Below, in pieces: positions 1 through 8,097 of a stretch of DNA of 54,507 nt; positions within the stretch are counted from its first letter, which is position 1, and the number at the start of each line of letters is the position of its first letter. The translations under genes and the position numbers were made by a program. The notes beneath the pieces were generated by a model, which searched no databases, was not told the origin of the DNA, and saw only the letters and a program-made list of their open reading frames with translations. Source of the DNA: Kitasatospora sp. A2-31 (lineage in GTDB: Bacteria > Actinomycetota > Actinomycetes > Streptomycetales > Streptomycetaceae); NCBI RefSeq assembly GCF_022288725.1, contig NZ_JAKNTA010000009.1, positions 309,353 to 363,859 on the forward strand. The letters run 5' to 3'.

Positions 1-227
1 ACCTACCGGTCACCGGTGCCGTCCCGGTGGGCACCACGGTCGCGGCCGGTCAGGTGATCGGACAGCTCGCGGGCGGCACCGGCACTGGCACCGGCACCGG
101 CACCGGCCACTGCGGCGGCACCGACTGCCTGCACTGGGGCCTGCTGCGCGGCGAGCGCTACCTCGACCCGCCGGCCCTGCTCGGCGCCGGTGCCTCGCGG
201 CTGCTCCCGCTCGGAGGCGCCGGTTGA
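1..227 (+). CDS. M23 (LytM-type) peptidase, C-terminal end only
   Basis: The gene is open at the left edge of the window, so only the last 74 or so residues are visible, read from position 3. The segment GTTVAAGQVIGQLAGG followed by CLHWGLLRGERYLDP matches the end of the M23 metallopeptidase fold, where the LHWG histidine helps bind zinc; family members cleave peptidoglycan cross-bridges and are usually secreted. A Gly-Thr run (five GT units from GGCACC repeats at about 76-110) sits in the loop before this motif. It is followed convergently by the TetR gene. The N-terminus, including any signal peptide, lies outside the window. Confidence 0.75.
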   Translation, partial: LPVTGAVPVGTTVAAGQVIGQLAGGTGTGTGTGTGHCGGTDCLHWGLLRGERYLDPPALLGAGASRLLPLGGAG

Positions 228-296
228 GCCGGTCCCCGGAGCGGGCCTGCCGGGCAGGCTCGGGGGCGCGCCGACGGCGTCAGCACACCGATCGCG

Positions 297-893
297 TCAG
301 CGCCGGTCGAGGCCGCGCAGGGCGAGGGCGACGGCCGCGTCCGCAATGGCGTCGGGGCTCTCGGCGCAGCCGCCTGCGGCGCTCTGCTCGGCCTGCCGCA
401 CCGCGGCCTCCACGATCCCCTGGAGCAGCGCCGCCGCCAGCCGCGGCCCCTCGTGCCCGAGGTCTTCCAGGGCCTGGACGACCAGCCCGACCAAGTTGCG
501 GTGCGCCGCCCGGATGCGTTCGCGCGCCGCCTCGTCCAGCTCCAGCGCCGAGATCGCCACCACCGCCCGGTGCCGCGGGTCCCCGGCCAGGGCGAGCTGC
601 CCCCGGACGTACGCCTCGATCCGACCGGCCGCGGTGTCGCAGCTCTCCATCCCGGCCTCGATCTCGGCCGCCCAGAGCGGGAAATCGACCTCGCACAGCG
701 CCTCGACCACGGCAGCTCGGGAACGGAAGTACTCGTAGACCGAGGAGCGCGCCAGCCCGGTGCGTGCCGCGAGCGCGGGAAAGGTCAGGGCCTCCATGCC
801 TCCCGCGGTGAGGAGGGTGCGGGCAGCATCGAGGAGGGCAGCCCGCTGCTGCTGGCGGTGCTCGGCCAGGTTGGCCGCACGGATCTTCGGCAC
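297..893 (-). CDS. TetR-family transcriptional regulator
   Basis: 198 residues, the usual length for the family. The N-terminal part (about residues 12-58) has the TetR helix-turn-helix: RAALLDAARTLLTAGG, then LAARTGLARSSVYEYFRSRA, where the recognition helix ends in the typical YEYF. The C-terminal helical part should bind a ligand and dimerise; the ligand cannot be told. It lies between whiG (same strand, upstream) and the convergent M23 peptidase gene. Conserved as a neighbour of whiG in streptomycetes as far as I recall, but I give no gene symbol. Confidence 0.85.
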   Translation of the reverse strand: MPKIRAANLAEHRQQQRAALLDAARTLLTAGGMEALTFPALAARTGLARSSVYEYFRSRAAVVEALCEVDFPLWAAEIEAGMESCDTAAGRIEAYVRGQLALAGDPRHRAVVAISALELDEAARERIRAAHRNLVGLVVQALEDLGHEGPRLAAALLQGIVEAAVRQAEQSAAGGCAESPDAIADAAVALALRGLDRR

Positions 894-1048
894 CCTCCCA
901 CTCTACGGAGCCCTACACGCGCTCGGCACGGCACCGCACGAAACGCACAGGACTCGACCCGGCGACGGCGCCGGTGCCGGTGCGCGTGCGGGTGCCGGTG
1001 CGGGTGCGGGGGTGCGGGGGTGCGGGGGTGCCGGTGCGGGTGCCCGGC
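894..1048. repeat. GC-rich simple-sequence spacer between TetR gene and whiG
   Basis: About 966-1044 is an array of GGTGCC, GTGCGG and GGGGGTGCG units of variable order. No gene is supported in it. It lies just after the whiG stop codon and before the TetR start, so it forms the promoter side of the TetR gene. Confidence 0.6.
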
Positions 1049-2146
1049 CTATCGGATGTCCGACAGCTTGGCGCGCAGTTGGAGGACCGACTTGGTGTGG
1101 ATCTGACTGACCCGGCTCTCCGTCACCCCGAGGACCAGTCCGATCTCGGCAAGGGTCAGCCCCTCGTAGTAGTAGAGCGTCACCACCGTCTTCTCCCGCT
1201 CGGGGAGCGTGTTGACGGCCTGGGCGAGCAGCCGGCGCAGCTCCCGGTCCTCGGCCACCTCGACGGGGTTGTCCGCGCCGTGGTCCTCCAGGGTGTCCAT
1301 CAGGCTCAGCCGGTCCCCGTCGCCGCCGACCGGGTGGAGGAGTTCGTCCAGCGCGACCACATTGGCGAGCGAGAGCTGGCTGAAGATGGCGTGCAGGTCC
1401 TCGATCGCGATGCCCATCTCCGCCGCGACCTCGGGCTCGTGCGGCGTCCGGCGCAGCCTGGCCTCCAGCGTCGCGTAGGTGCGCTCGACCGCCTTGGCCT
1501 TCTGCCGCACCGAACGTGGGATCCAGTCCAGCGCCCGCAACTCGTCGATGATCGCACCGCGGATCCGGCTGATGGCGTACGTCTCGAACTTGATGGCCCG
1601 GTCGATGTCGAACTTCTCGATCGCGTCGATCAGGCCGAAGACACCGGAGGAGACGAAGTCGGCCTGCTCGACGTTGGAGGGCAGGCCGACCCCGACGCGG
1701 CCCGCCACGTACTTGACGAGCGGGGAGTAGTGCAGGATCAGCTGTTCCCGCAGCCGCTGATCACCCGTCTCCTTGTAGGAGCGCCAGAGCGCTTCCAGCG
1801 CCGTGCGGTCGGGACCGGCCGGCCCCCGTCGGGGAGCAGGCGTTTCGGCGGGCGCCGCTGGACGGCCGGGGGCCGCCGCCGGGCCCGGGACGGCAGGTGA
1901 CCCGGTGACGGCAACCGGCTGACCCGGTGCAGGCGACTGGCCGCCGGCCTCCTGCGCACTCTGCTCGTCCGGCCGCTCGGCACGCTCCCCGTTCGGGGCC
2001 GGCCGGCCACCGCCCTGCCGTGTCAGGCCCCCCATCGCACCCGCCGCCTTGGGCGGGAACTCGGTCACGGGGCGCCGCTCGGTCCGCGGCCCTCCCGAGG
2101 ACCGGGCGCCACCGGTCACTCTGTGTCCGGGAATGTGTGTGGGCAT
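1049..2146 (-). CDS. whiG: RNA polymerase sigma factor WhiG
   Basis: Sigma-70 family, FliA/SigD-type sigma factor that commits aerial hyphae to sporulation in streptomycetes. The conserved part begins at LEALWRSYKETGDQRLREQL (region 1.2/2), followed by region 2 (LILHYSPLVKYVAGRV, FEKYDI-type stretch IEKFDIDRAIKFETYA), region 3 (RTPHEPEVAAEMGI) and region 4 (LPEREKTVVTLYYYEGLTLAEIG, then VTESRVSQIHTKSV). The frame is open to 2287; family members are near 280 residues, so about 80 to 120 disordered Pro/Ala/Gly-rich residues precede the conserved core here. No strong Shine-Dalgarno sequence marks the start; ATG at 2146 is a compromise and ATG 2176 is possible. Confidence 0.92.
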   Translation of the reverse strand: MPTHIPGHRVTGGARSSGGPRTERRPVTEFPPKAAGAMGGLTRQGGGRPAPNGERAERPDEQSAQEAGGQSPAPGQPVAVTGSPAVPGPAAAPGRPAAPAETPAPRRGPAGPDRTALEALWRSYKETGDQRLREQLILHYSPLVKYVAGRVGVGLPSNVEQADFVSSGVFGLIDAIEKFDIDRAIKFETYAISRIRGAIIDELRALDWIPRSVRQKAKAVERTYATLEARLRRTPHEPEVAAEMGIAIEDLHAIFSQLSLANVVALDELLHPVGGDGDRLSLMDTLEDHGADNPVEVAEDRELRRLLAQAVNTLPEREKTVVTLYYYEGLTLAEIGLVLGVTESRVSQIHTKSVLQLRAKLSDIR

Positions 2147-2327
2147 ACGTTGGTCTGCGCCGTTCTGCCGAGTCATGTGCTGATAGGGAAGGCATGGCGA
2201 GCGTAGCGTGACCGAGTCGCTGCATTGTGCTACCGCCACTCGGTCGTCCCCCGATCCGGTGGCGGTCGTGTCACCGGATCCGGGCACGGGAGCACGGCCC
2301 GGGGCGCACGCCGCCTTCCGCCGCAGC

Positions 2328-3539
2328 TCAACCGCCCCCTCTCCGCCGCACCAGCCGCCAGTGCGCGCCGTGCCGTTCGACGAAACCGAGCGATCCCAAC
2401 TCGTAGAGCCGGTGGAGCACTTCGTCCGGCGGCAGGCCGGACTGACGGGCCAACCGCTCCACCGGAGCGCCCTCCGCCGTGGCCGGCACCGCCTCCAGCA
2501 CCCGGGCGACCGCCGGCTCCAGCAAGTCCCTGGGCAGCACCGGCCCGCTTCGCTGCGGCGCCAGATCGTCGCCGATCGCCCCGATCAGCTCGACGACCTC
2601 GGCCGCGTCGGTGACCAGTCCGGCGCCGCCACTGCGGATCAGGGCGTGCACGCCGGCGGAGAGGTCCGAGGTCACCGGGCCTGCGACCCCCATGGTGTGC
2701 CGGTTGAGGTCTCGGGCGCGTCGGGCCGTACTGAGCGCGCCACTGCGCAGCGCCGCCTCCACCACCACGGTGCCCCGGGTGAGGGCGGCGATGACCCGGT
2801 TGCGCAGTACGAACCGGAATCTGGTCGGGTGCTCGCCCGGCGGGAGTTCGCTCACCAGCAGGCCCTGGCCGGCGATCCGCCGGATCAGCTCGGTGTTGCC
2901 GCGCGGATAGGCGACGTCCACCCCGCAGGCGAGGACCCCGATGGTCATGCCGCCCACGGCCAACGCACCCCGGTGCGCACAGGCGTCGATCCCGTACGCC
3001 GCGCCGGACGCCACCACCCAACCGCGTTCGGCGAGCTGGGCGGAGAGCTCACCCGCGACGTGCGCGCCGTACGGGGTGCAGGCCCGCGCCCCGACGACCG
3101 CCACCGAGCGGAGGGCGAGCAGCCGCAGCGAGCCCGTTCCCGCCACCCAGAGCCCGATCGGACGCCCGTCCCCCAGGTCGTCCAGTTGGCTCGGCCATTC
3201 GGTGTCGCCCGGAATGATGAACCGCCCGCCGGCGGTTCGCACCCGCTCCAGATCGGCGGCCGGATCGACGCCGACCAGTCTGGCCCGGTAGGCGGCCAGC
3301 CGGCTCGCGTCCAGACCCGGGTGGTCGGGCACGGTGCCGTCCCGGATCGTCCGGACCACGTCCGCTGCCGGCCGCTCGGCGAGCCAGCGGCCCACCCCGG
3401 CGTCGCCCGGTTCGGTGAGCCTGGTCAGCACCGCCCTGGCCCGCCGCTCGGTCTCCCGGCCGGCAGCGCCCCCGGGCCCGTTCCCGCCACCCGGCGCGCC
3501 CTCGGCGGGATGCTGGGGGAGGTCCAACGTCCGGCTCAT
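2328..3539 (-). CDS. dprA: DprA/Smf DNA-processing protein
   Basis: 403 residues. DprA protects incoming single-stranded DNA and loads RecA during transformation; its role in streptomycetes is unclear. The Rossmann-like core is visible: SLRLLALRSVAVVGARACTP (VGxR/S motif), GIDACAHRGALAVGG, TIGVLACGVDVAYPRGN and SELPPGEHPTRFRFVLRNRVIAAL, the family signature. The C-terminal region (EAVPATAEGAPVERLARQSG) is the winged-helix DprA tail. The ATG overlaps the yifB stop codon by ATGA, so translation is coupled to the now interrupted yifB gene; the element insertion upstream may therefore alter dprA expression. Confidence 0.95.
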   Translation of the reverse strand: MSRTLDLPQHPAEGAPGGGNGPGGAAGRETERRARAVLTRLTEPGDAGVGRWLAERPAADVVRTIRDGTVPDHPGLDASRLAAYRARLVGVDPAADLERVRTAGGRFIIPGDTEWPSQLDDLGDGRPIGLWVAGTGSLRLLALRSVAVVGARACTPYGAHVAGELSAQLAERGWVVASGAAYGIDACAHRGALAVGGMTIGVLACGVDVAYPRGNTELIRRIAGQGLLVSELPPGEHPTRFRFVLRNRVIAALTRGTVVVEAALRSGALSTARRARDLNRHTMGVAGPVTSDLSAGVHALIRSGGAGLVTDAAEVVELIGAIGDDLAPQRSGPVLPRDLLEPAVARVLEAVPATAEGAPVERLARQSGLPPDEVLHRLYELGSLGFVERHGAHWRLVRRRGGG

Positions 3540-5143
3540 GCCTCGATCCCTTCGTCCTCAAAGGGCTGGTCGTCCGTCGCACCGGGCGCCGCCGTCGTCG
3601 CGGCGGCGGGGGCGGCGGGGGCGGCGGGGGCGGCGGAACGCTGGGTACGCGACCGCGTCCGCTTCTCGGCCTCGGGCTGGTCCGCCCGCGGTGCGCCTCC
3701 GCCCGAGCGGCCGAGCGCGCCGAGCGTCGAGAAGGAGCCCTCGGACAGCGCCACCCCCTGCTCCACGCCGGTGCGCAGCACCAGGGCCGTCCGGACGTCC
3801 CGCTGGTCCGGCCGGTCGTGCCCGGCGAGGTCGGCGACCGTCCACGCGACCCGGAGCACCCGGTCCAGGCCGCGGGCGGTCAGCAGGCCGCGCTCCAGCT
3901 GGCGCGCGGCGTCGTCGAGCGCCCCGGACGTGAGCTGCCAGCGGGTGCGCAGTTCGTGGCCGGGCACCTCCGCGTTGGTCCGCCACGGCGTGTTCGCCAG
4001 CCGGGCCGCCGCGCGCTCCCGCGCCGCCAGCACCCGCGCCGCGACGGTCTCGGTGCTCTCCGCCGTGCTGTCCCGCTCCATCAGTTCGACCCGGGTGACC
4101 GGGGCCACCTGGACCTGGAGGTCGACCCGGTCGAGCAGCGGCCCGGACAGCCTCCCCTGGTACCGGCTGACCATCGCCGGGGTGCACTCGCAGCCCTCGC
4201 CCCGCCGCGAGTGGCGCCCGCACGGGCACGGGTTGGCCGCCAGGCAGAGCAGGAACCTGGCCGGGAGCCGGAGTGATCCGGCCGACCGGGCGATCACCAC
4301 CTCGCCCGACTCGAGCGGCTGGCGCAGCGCGTCGAGCACCCGGACGGGGAACTCGGGTGCTTCGTCGAGGAAGAGCACCCCGCGGTGCGCCAACGAGACC
4401 GCGCCCGGCCGGGGCAGGCCGCTGCCGCCGCCGACGATGGCCGGCATGGTGGTGGAGTGGTGCGGGGCGCAGTAGGGCGGGCTGTCGATCAGCGGTCGGC
4501 CGGCCGGGAGCAGGCCCGCCACGGAGTGCACGGCGGTCACCTCCAGCGCCTCCTTCTGGGTGAGCGGCGGCAGCAGTGCCGGGAGCCGCTCGGCCAGCAT
4601 GGTCTTCCCGGCTCCCGGCGGCCCCTTGAGATAGAGGTGGTGGCCGCCGGCGGCGGCGATCTCCAGTGCCCGGCGGGCCTCGTACTGGCCGGCCACATCG
4701 GCCATGTCGAGGCGGGCCGCCTTGTCGTCGGGCAGGCCGCGCACCCCGGCGGTGGGCAGCATCAGGCCGGCCATCAGCGGATCGGGGCGGCCGCCGATCG
4801 GATCCGGTGGCTCCTCCGGCTCCGGCAGCCCGGTGAGGACGGCGACCAGCTGGCGCAGGCTGCGCACGCCGATCACGGTGACCCCGGGTACCAGGGAAGC
4901 CTCGGCAGCGGTCTGCTCGGCCACCACGACCCGCTGGTAGCCGGCGTCCGCCGCGGCCAGTACCGAGGGGAGCACCCCGCGGACCGGACGCACCCGTCCG
5001 TCCAGCCCCAGCTCCCCGATGATCAGCAGGTCGGCGATGGACGACGGGTCCAACCGTTCGGCGGCCGCGAGCACCGCGCAGGCGACGGCGAGGTCGGTCC
5101 CTGAACTGAGACGCTTCTCAGGTCGGCGGGACACCGCAGACAA
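3536..5143 (-). pseudogene. yifB: YifB/ComM-like AAA ATPase, 3' part of interrupted gene
   Basis: Mg-chelatase-like ATPase of the YifB/ComM family (ComM is a branch-migration helicase in transformation of Gram-negatives). This part holds the end of the N-terminal ChlI/Lon-S5-like domain (ADLLIIGELGLDGRVRPVRG), the AAA module with Walker A GPPGAGKTMLAERLP and Walker B GVLFLDEAPEF, the Cys cluster CLAANPCPCG, and the C-terminal lid domain. Native sequence ends near 5093; the first 15 or so residues of the open frame (up to 5143) come from the mobile element. The missing first 84 residues are at 29243-29487. A shortened product started in the element remains possible. Full-length family members are near 500-540 residues. 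Confidence 0.93.
5081..5105. other. attL: attL, left chromosome-element junction
   Basis: The left side carries yifB codons (minus strand GAC CTC GCC GTC) up to GGTCG, after which the sequence becomes element DNA. TCG at 5094-5096 is the only run shared in register with the right junction (TCG at 29243-29245). Joining left chromosome up to TCG with right chromosome after TCG gives GCGAGGTCGAAGCCGC, which on the minus strand encodes SGFDLAV, the expected uninterrupted YifB sequence. Crossover by a serine integrase within this trinucleotide explains both junctions. Confidence 0.85.
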
Positions 5144-5145
5144 AC

Positions 5146-5183
5146 GGCCAGGCGAGGGGTCTCTGACCTCCCCTCACCCGGCC
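5146..5183. terminator. imperfect hairpin near the left element end
   Basis: GGCCAGGCGAGGGG at 5146-5159 pairs imperfectly with CCCCTCACCCGGCC at 5170-5183. It lies between attL and the first plus-strand gene and upstream of the truncated yifB frame. It could insulate the element from host transcription or be part of the promoter region. No run of T follows it, so the terminator call is weak. Confidence 0.35.
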
Positions 5184-5220
5184 TCACCGAACTCACCTGA
5201 TCGCAACAGGGAGCCCAGCT

Positions 5221-5694
5221 GTGTTTCAGCTTCTCATGCCCGGCAAGTCCAGCCAGTCCCTCGCCCGGGCTGCGGCCCGTGCTATCCGCTCGGTCATCGC
5301 GCCGGCCACCCTCTTCACCCCCGCCGCCCCGGCACCGGCCGTGGAGCCCGTGACCGCCCCGGACCCGGCCGGCCTGTACGAGCCGGACGAGATGCCGGCC
5401 GTCGAGGACATTGAGGCCGCCGCCCGCACCTACCACGCCGCGGCCGACCAGGCCCGCCGCGCGGACCGCGGCAAGCGCGCCGCGAAGAAGATCCTCGACC
5501 GGCTCCCCGCCGGCACCTACGCGGGTTGGAAGGTCGAGCGCGTCGCGTCCGGCAGGCAGACCGCCGACCTCGACGAGATCCGCCGCATCTTCAAGCAGCA
5601 CGGCCTCGGGCCGGTGCCGATGAGGGCGTCGGCGCCGTCGCTGAAGGTCTCCCAGGTCGAGGCCCCCGCGGTCCTGGTGGCGGTGGCCGCATGA
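5221..5694 (+). CDS. conserved element protein, first gene of left operon
   Basis: 157 residues from a GTG preceded by AGGGAG at suitable distance. N-terminal 60 residues are Ala/Pro-rich; residues about 65-145 form a charged helical part ending RRIFKQHGLGPVPMRASAPSLKV. I recall similar tails in hypothetical proteins of streptomycete conjugative elements, without known function. It opens a run of four genes each overlapping the next by four bases (ATGA or GTGA), so the four are almost surely translated together. No signal peptide or membrane segment is seen. Confidence 0.7.
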   Translation: MFQLLMPGKSSQSLARAAARAIRSVIAPATLFTPAAPAPAVEPVTAPDPAGLYEPDEMPAVEDIEAAARTYHAAADQARRADRGKRAAKKILDRLPAGTYAGWKVERVASGRQTADLDEIRRIFKQHGLGPVPMRASAPSLKVSQVEAPAVLVAVAA

Positions 5695-6032
5695 GCGCCG
5701 GGGACGGAAAGTCGACGCCCCCGGTGGGGGTGCTGCCGGCGGTGGCGGCGCTGCACGTGCTGTTCGCGGCCCGGCCGGAGCTGGCGCTGCTGCCCGGCCA
5801 GTGGCTGATCGAGGCCGACGACATCCACTTCTTGGCGCGCGGCCTCAGCCCGGAGGCCCGGGTCTCGGCCGAGGCGCTCGCTTCGGCGCTGGGGGTCGAG
5901 GTCCGGCCCGGCATCGCGGTCGAGCGCCCGGACGGGCACTGGCTGCCGCTGTACGTCGAGGGGACGCTGAGCGGGATCCGGGTGTTCGTCTCCGCGCACG
6001 CCCCGGTCGAAGGGCCGGAGGCGGAGCGGTGA
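5691..6032 (+). CDS. hypothetical protein, 113 aa
   Basis: ATG overlaps the previous stop codon (ATGA). The body has an alternating pattern: VLPAVAALHVLFAARPELAL, then PGQWLIEADDIHFLARGL, and a C-terminal beta-rich stretch WLPLYVEGTLSGIRVFVSAH. No known domain recognised. Likely cytoplasmic; no hydrophobic segment long enough for a membrane helix. Its place in the coupled four-gene set suggests a role in element maintenance or transfer, which is only inference. Confidence 0.65.
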   Translation: MSAGDGKSTPPVGVLPAVAALHVLFAARPELALLPGQWLIEADDIHFLARGLSPEARVSAEALASALGVEVRPGIAVERPDGHWLPLYVEGTLSGIRVFVSAHAPVEGPEAER

Positions 6033-6232
6033 GCCGGCCGTCGAAGGTGCGCCGGCCTACCGAGGACGCAGCCCTGGCCCGGGTGCGTGAGCCGTGGCTC
6101 CCGTCGCCGGCCATGCTCCTGAACCACCTGGCGTTCGCCGTGTGGCGGCGGGACCGGCAGGCGGTGCGGCTGCTGCACGCGCTGTTGGAGCGGGTCATGC
6201 CGGCCGGGGTGGTGGGTGTGCCGTGCGGGTGA
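6029..6232 (+). CDS. small basic hypothetical protein, 67 aa
   Basis: GTG overlaps the preceding stop (GTGA). Arg-rich N-terminus (SRPSKVRRPTEDAALARVRE) followed by a helical stretch with WRRDRQAVRLLHALLERVMP. No family recognised. Coupled on both sides, which is the main support for it being a gene. Confidence 0.6.
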   Translation: MSRPSKVRRPTEDAALARVREPWLPSPAMLLNHLAFAVWRRDRQAVRLLHALLERVMPAGVVGVPCG

Positions 6233-6510
6233 ATCGTCGGATGCCGGACTATGCCGTCGGTCCGCTGCACGGGCTGATGCTGCGGTGGGGACTGGACCCG
6301 GATGATCCCCGGGACCTGCTGCTGGCCTGCGTGTACCGGCTGGCTGCGCGCTTGGAACACCGTGTGTCGCCGTGGGATGCGGAGGACGAGCTCCTGGCGG
6401 ACTCGGGCGTCGTCGTCCGGATGCGGGCCGGGAAGTACAGCGTCCACCTGGCGGCACGGTTCGGCGAACTCGGCGAGCTGGCCGCGGCGGGTGAGGTCGG
6501 ACCGCCGTAG
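6229..6510 (+). CDS. hypothetical protein, 93 aa
   Basis: GTG at 6229 overlaps the preceding stop (GTGA) and is followed by NRRMPDYAVGPLHGLML. Mixed alpha/beta composition with LLLACVYRLAARLEHRV and a charged centre; ends AGEVGPP. No family recognised. It is the last gene before a strong bidirectional terminator and the convergent GntR gene. Confidence 0.65.
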   Translation: MNRRMPDYAVGPLHGLMLRWGLDPDDPRDLLLACVYRLAARLEHRVSPWDAEDELLADSGVVVRMRAGKYSVHLAARFGELGELAAAGEVGPP

Positions 6511-6520
6511 TCCGGAGACG

Positions 6521-6557
6521 GCTGTGCCCCGGCCGGTTGCGTCGGCCGGGGCACAGC
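6521..6557. terminator. bidirectional terminator between left operon and GntR gene
   Basis: Perfect 15-bp inverted repeat: GCTGTGCCCCGGCCG at 6521-6535 and its complement at 6543-6557, with a 7-base loop. It lies between two convergent stop codons (6510 plus, 6572 minus), as expected for a shared factor-independent terminator of a high-GC genome. Confidence 0.8.
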
Positions 6558-6571
6558 TCCACCTGCGACCG

Positions 6572-7324
6572 CTACTGGAGCGGCAGCTTGTCGTACATCA
6601 GCGCTAGCCGGTCGGCGGCGCCGATGATCTGCAGGAGTTCCAGACGCTGGCCGTCGCGGTCACGGGTGACGCGCTCGACCAGCAGGACCGGGACAGCGGC
6701 ACCGATGGACAGCTGCTCGGCCTCCTCCTTGGAGGGCATGCGCGCGGTAACCGTCTCGTCGGCCTCGGCTGGCTGGAGGCCGACCGCGGCCATGGCGCCG
6801 AAGACACCGCCTTCGACCTTGCCGGGGTTGGCGAGGCCGGCGGTGTCCGCGATGTCGGGCGGGTACCAGGCGTGCTGGATCTGGACGACGGTGTCACCGA
6901 TGGTGGCGTGCCGGGATCGGCGGACCGCGGGGGTTCCGGGGTCGATGTCGAGGGCCTGGGCGACGTCGTCGGGGGCGGGCGTGGTGTCGACGGACACGGC
7001 GACCATGCGGCCGTCGAGTCCCTGTTCGTGGGTCGCGGTCTCCCAGGGGCCGCGGGTTCCGTCCGGTGCCAGGACCTTGCTGTAGCGGCTGAACGGGATT
7101 CGCACGACCCTGCGGTCTCGGACGACCGTGCCGGCGCGGCCGCCCTTGTACTCGGCAAGGCCTTCGCTCTTCAGGATGGTGAGCGCCTTGCTGGCGGTGT
7201 TCCGGTTGACGCCGTGTTCGTCGGCGAGGTCCTGCATGGTGGGGAGCCGGTCGCCGGGCTGGAGTTCGCCGCTGGTGATGCGTTCGCGCAGGCCGGCTGC
7301 AATCTCCTCTGCTGATCGGGGCAT
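6572..7324 (-). CDS. GntR-family (HutC/UTRA type) repressor, KorSA-like
   Basis: 250 residues. N-terminal winged helix (about residues 5-68): AGLRERITSGELQPGDRLPTM, then LADEHGVNRNTASKALTILK, the GntR signature. The C-terminal 170 residues fit a UTRA ligand-binding domain (VERVTRDRDGQRLELLQIIG at the end). In pSAM2 and related elements a GntR repressor of this kind (KorSA, TraR) silences transfer and replication genes. It is divergent from the WhiB-like gene and operon for transfer; two 14-bp palindromes lie in the 210-bp gap and are the likely operators, implying control of both its own gene and the plus-strand operon. Confidence 0.88.
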   Translation of the reverse strand: MPRSAEEIAAGLRERITSGELQPGDRLPTMQDLADEHGVNRNTASKALTILKSEGLAEYKGGRAGTVVRDRRVVRIPFSRYSKVLAPDGTRGPWETATHEQGLDGRMVAVSVDTTPAPDDVAQALDIDPGTPAVRRSRHATIGDTVVQIQHAWYPPDIADTAGLANPGKVEGGVFGAMAAVGLQPAEADETVTARMPSKEEAEQLSIGAAVPVLLVERVTRDRDGQRLELLQIIGAADRLALMYDKLPLQ

Positions 7325-7367
7325 AGGGGTTCCTCTCGGTCGGTCCCCGTTCGTAGGTCATCAGCTT

Positions 7368-7381
7368 ACGTCCTAGCACGT
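7368..7381. promoter_or_regulatory. candidate GntR operator 1
   Basis: ACGTCCTAGCACGT, a near-perfect palindrome centred on CTAG that shares the core GTCCTAG with the second site at 7429. It lies 44 bases upstream of the GntR start, where it would cover that gene's promoter (autoregulation). Confidence 0.6.
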
Positions 7382-7428
7382 TCTCTTGACGGAGCGCGAT
7401 GCCATGAGTCACCATCTGACTACGAGTT

Positions 7429-7442
7429 AGGTCCTAGGACCT
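7429..7442. promoter_or_regulatory. candidate GntR operator 2
   Basis: AGGTCCTAGGACCT, a perfect 14-bp palindrome (16 bp if TA and TT flanks are counted loosely) with the GT...AC pattern of GntR-family sites. Centre-to-centre distance to operator 1 is 61 bp. It lies about 90 bases upstream of the WhiB-like gene and would control the transfer operon. Confidence 0.65.
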
Positions 7443-7534
7443 TTTGGGAGTGGGCTTCGCCTACTCCAAAACCGCCGTGCCCCTGTTCCGGCCGGCGAGT
7501 CCCTCAACCATCCCCCCAGAAGGGTCTACTTCCC

Positions 7535-7846
7535 ATGCCCAAGAACGTGTCCAGCAGCCCGGAACGGGGTGAGCCCGCCGCCCCCTGCAAGCGCCCGGAC
7601 GTCGACCCGGACCTGTTCTTCCCGGAGACCGACGGCAGCAACTTCCGCCGGCCGACCGCCTCCGAGCGGATCGCCCTCAACCTCTGCGCCCAGTGCCCGA
7701 TCGCCCAGCGCGCCGCCTGCCTGGCCGACGCCCTCAACTACCCGCTCGACGCGCAGTACGGCGTCGTCGGCGGCGCCACCGCCTCCCAGCGCCAGGCCAT
7801 CCTCCGCGGCCGCCAGGTCGCCCTCCAGCTGGGAGCCGCCGCGTGA
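7535..7846 (+). CDS. WhiB-like (Wbl) iron-sulfur protein
   Basis: 103 residues. Four cysteines (18, 51, 54, 62) resemble the cluster-binding set of Wbl proteins, and GVVGGATASQRQ matches the G[VI]WGG turn, followed by a basic tail (RQAILRGRQ). Two departures: the last two cysteines are spaced C-x2-C-x7-C rather than the usual x5, and Trp of the GVWGG turn is Val. Wbl proteins bind a 4Fe-4S cluster and usually partner the main sigma factor; mobile elements of actinomycetes often carry one. It heads the long plus-strand operon and overlaps the next gene by GTGA. Confidence 0.82.
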   Translation: MPKNVSSSPERGEPAAPCKRPDVDPDLFFPETDGSNFRRPTASERIALNLCAQCPIAQRAACLADALNYPLDAQYGVVGGATASQRQAILRGRQVALQLGAAA

Positions 7847-8097
7847 ACGCCGTCGCTGAGCGCGCCGTCGCGCACGCCACCGCCCGCCTGCAGAACGGCT
7901 GGCCGCTCCTGCTCGTCGCCTTCGCGCTCTTCGGCCCCGCCGACACGCTCGCCCGCCTGGTCCTGCTCGCCGCCGGCGCGGTGTTCACCATCGCCCGGCC
8001 CACGGCCGGCCCCGCCGCGGCGAAGACCCGCAAGCCCCCGACGGCGCCGAAGCCGGCCACCGTCCCGGCGCCCCGAAAGAGTGGTGACCCCCAGTGA
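7843..8097 (+). CDS. small membrane protein, 84 aa
   Basis: GTG overlaps the Wbl stop codon (GTGA). After a helical N-terminus there are two hydrophobic stretches (WPLLLVAFALFGPADTLA and LVLLAAGAVFTIA, residues about 20-52) and a Lys/Pro/Thr-rich cytoplasmic tail. Resembles the short Spd-type membrane proteins encoded beside traB in Streptomyces plasmids by context and shape only. Confidence 0.65.
   Translation: MNAVAERAVAHATARLQNGWPLLLVAFALFGPADTLARLVLLAAGAVFTIARPTAGPAAAKTRKPPTAPKPATVPAPRKSGDPQ

Noticed and set aside
2208..4475. 755-residue plus-strand open frame across dprA and yifB
   Set aside because: Shadow of high-GC codon bias opposite two well-recognised genes; composition is Arg/Pro/Ser with no domain.
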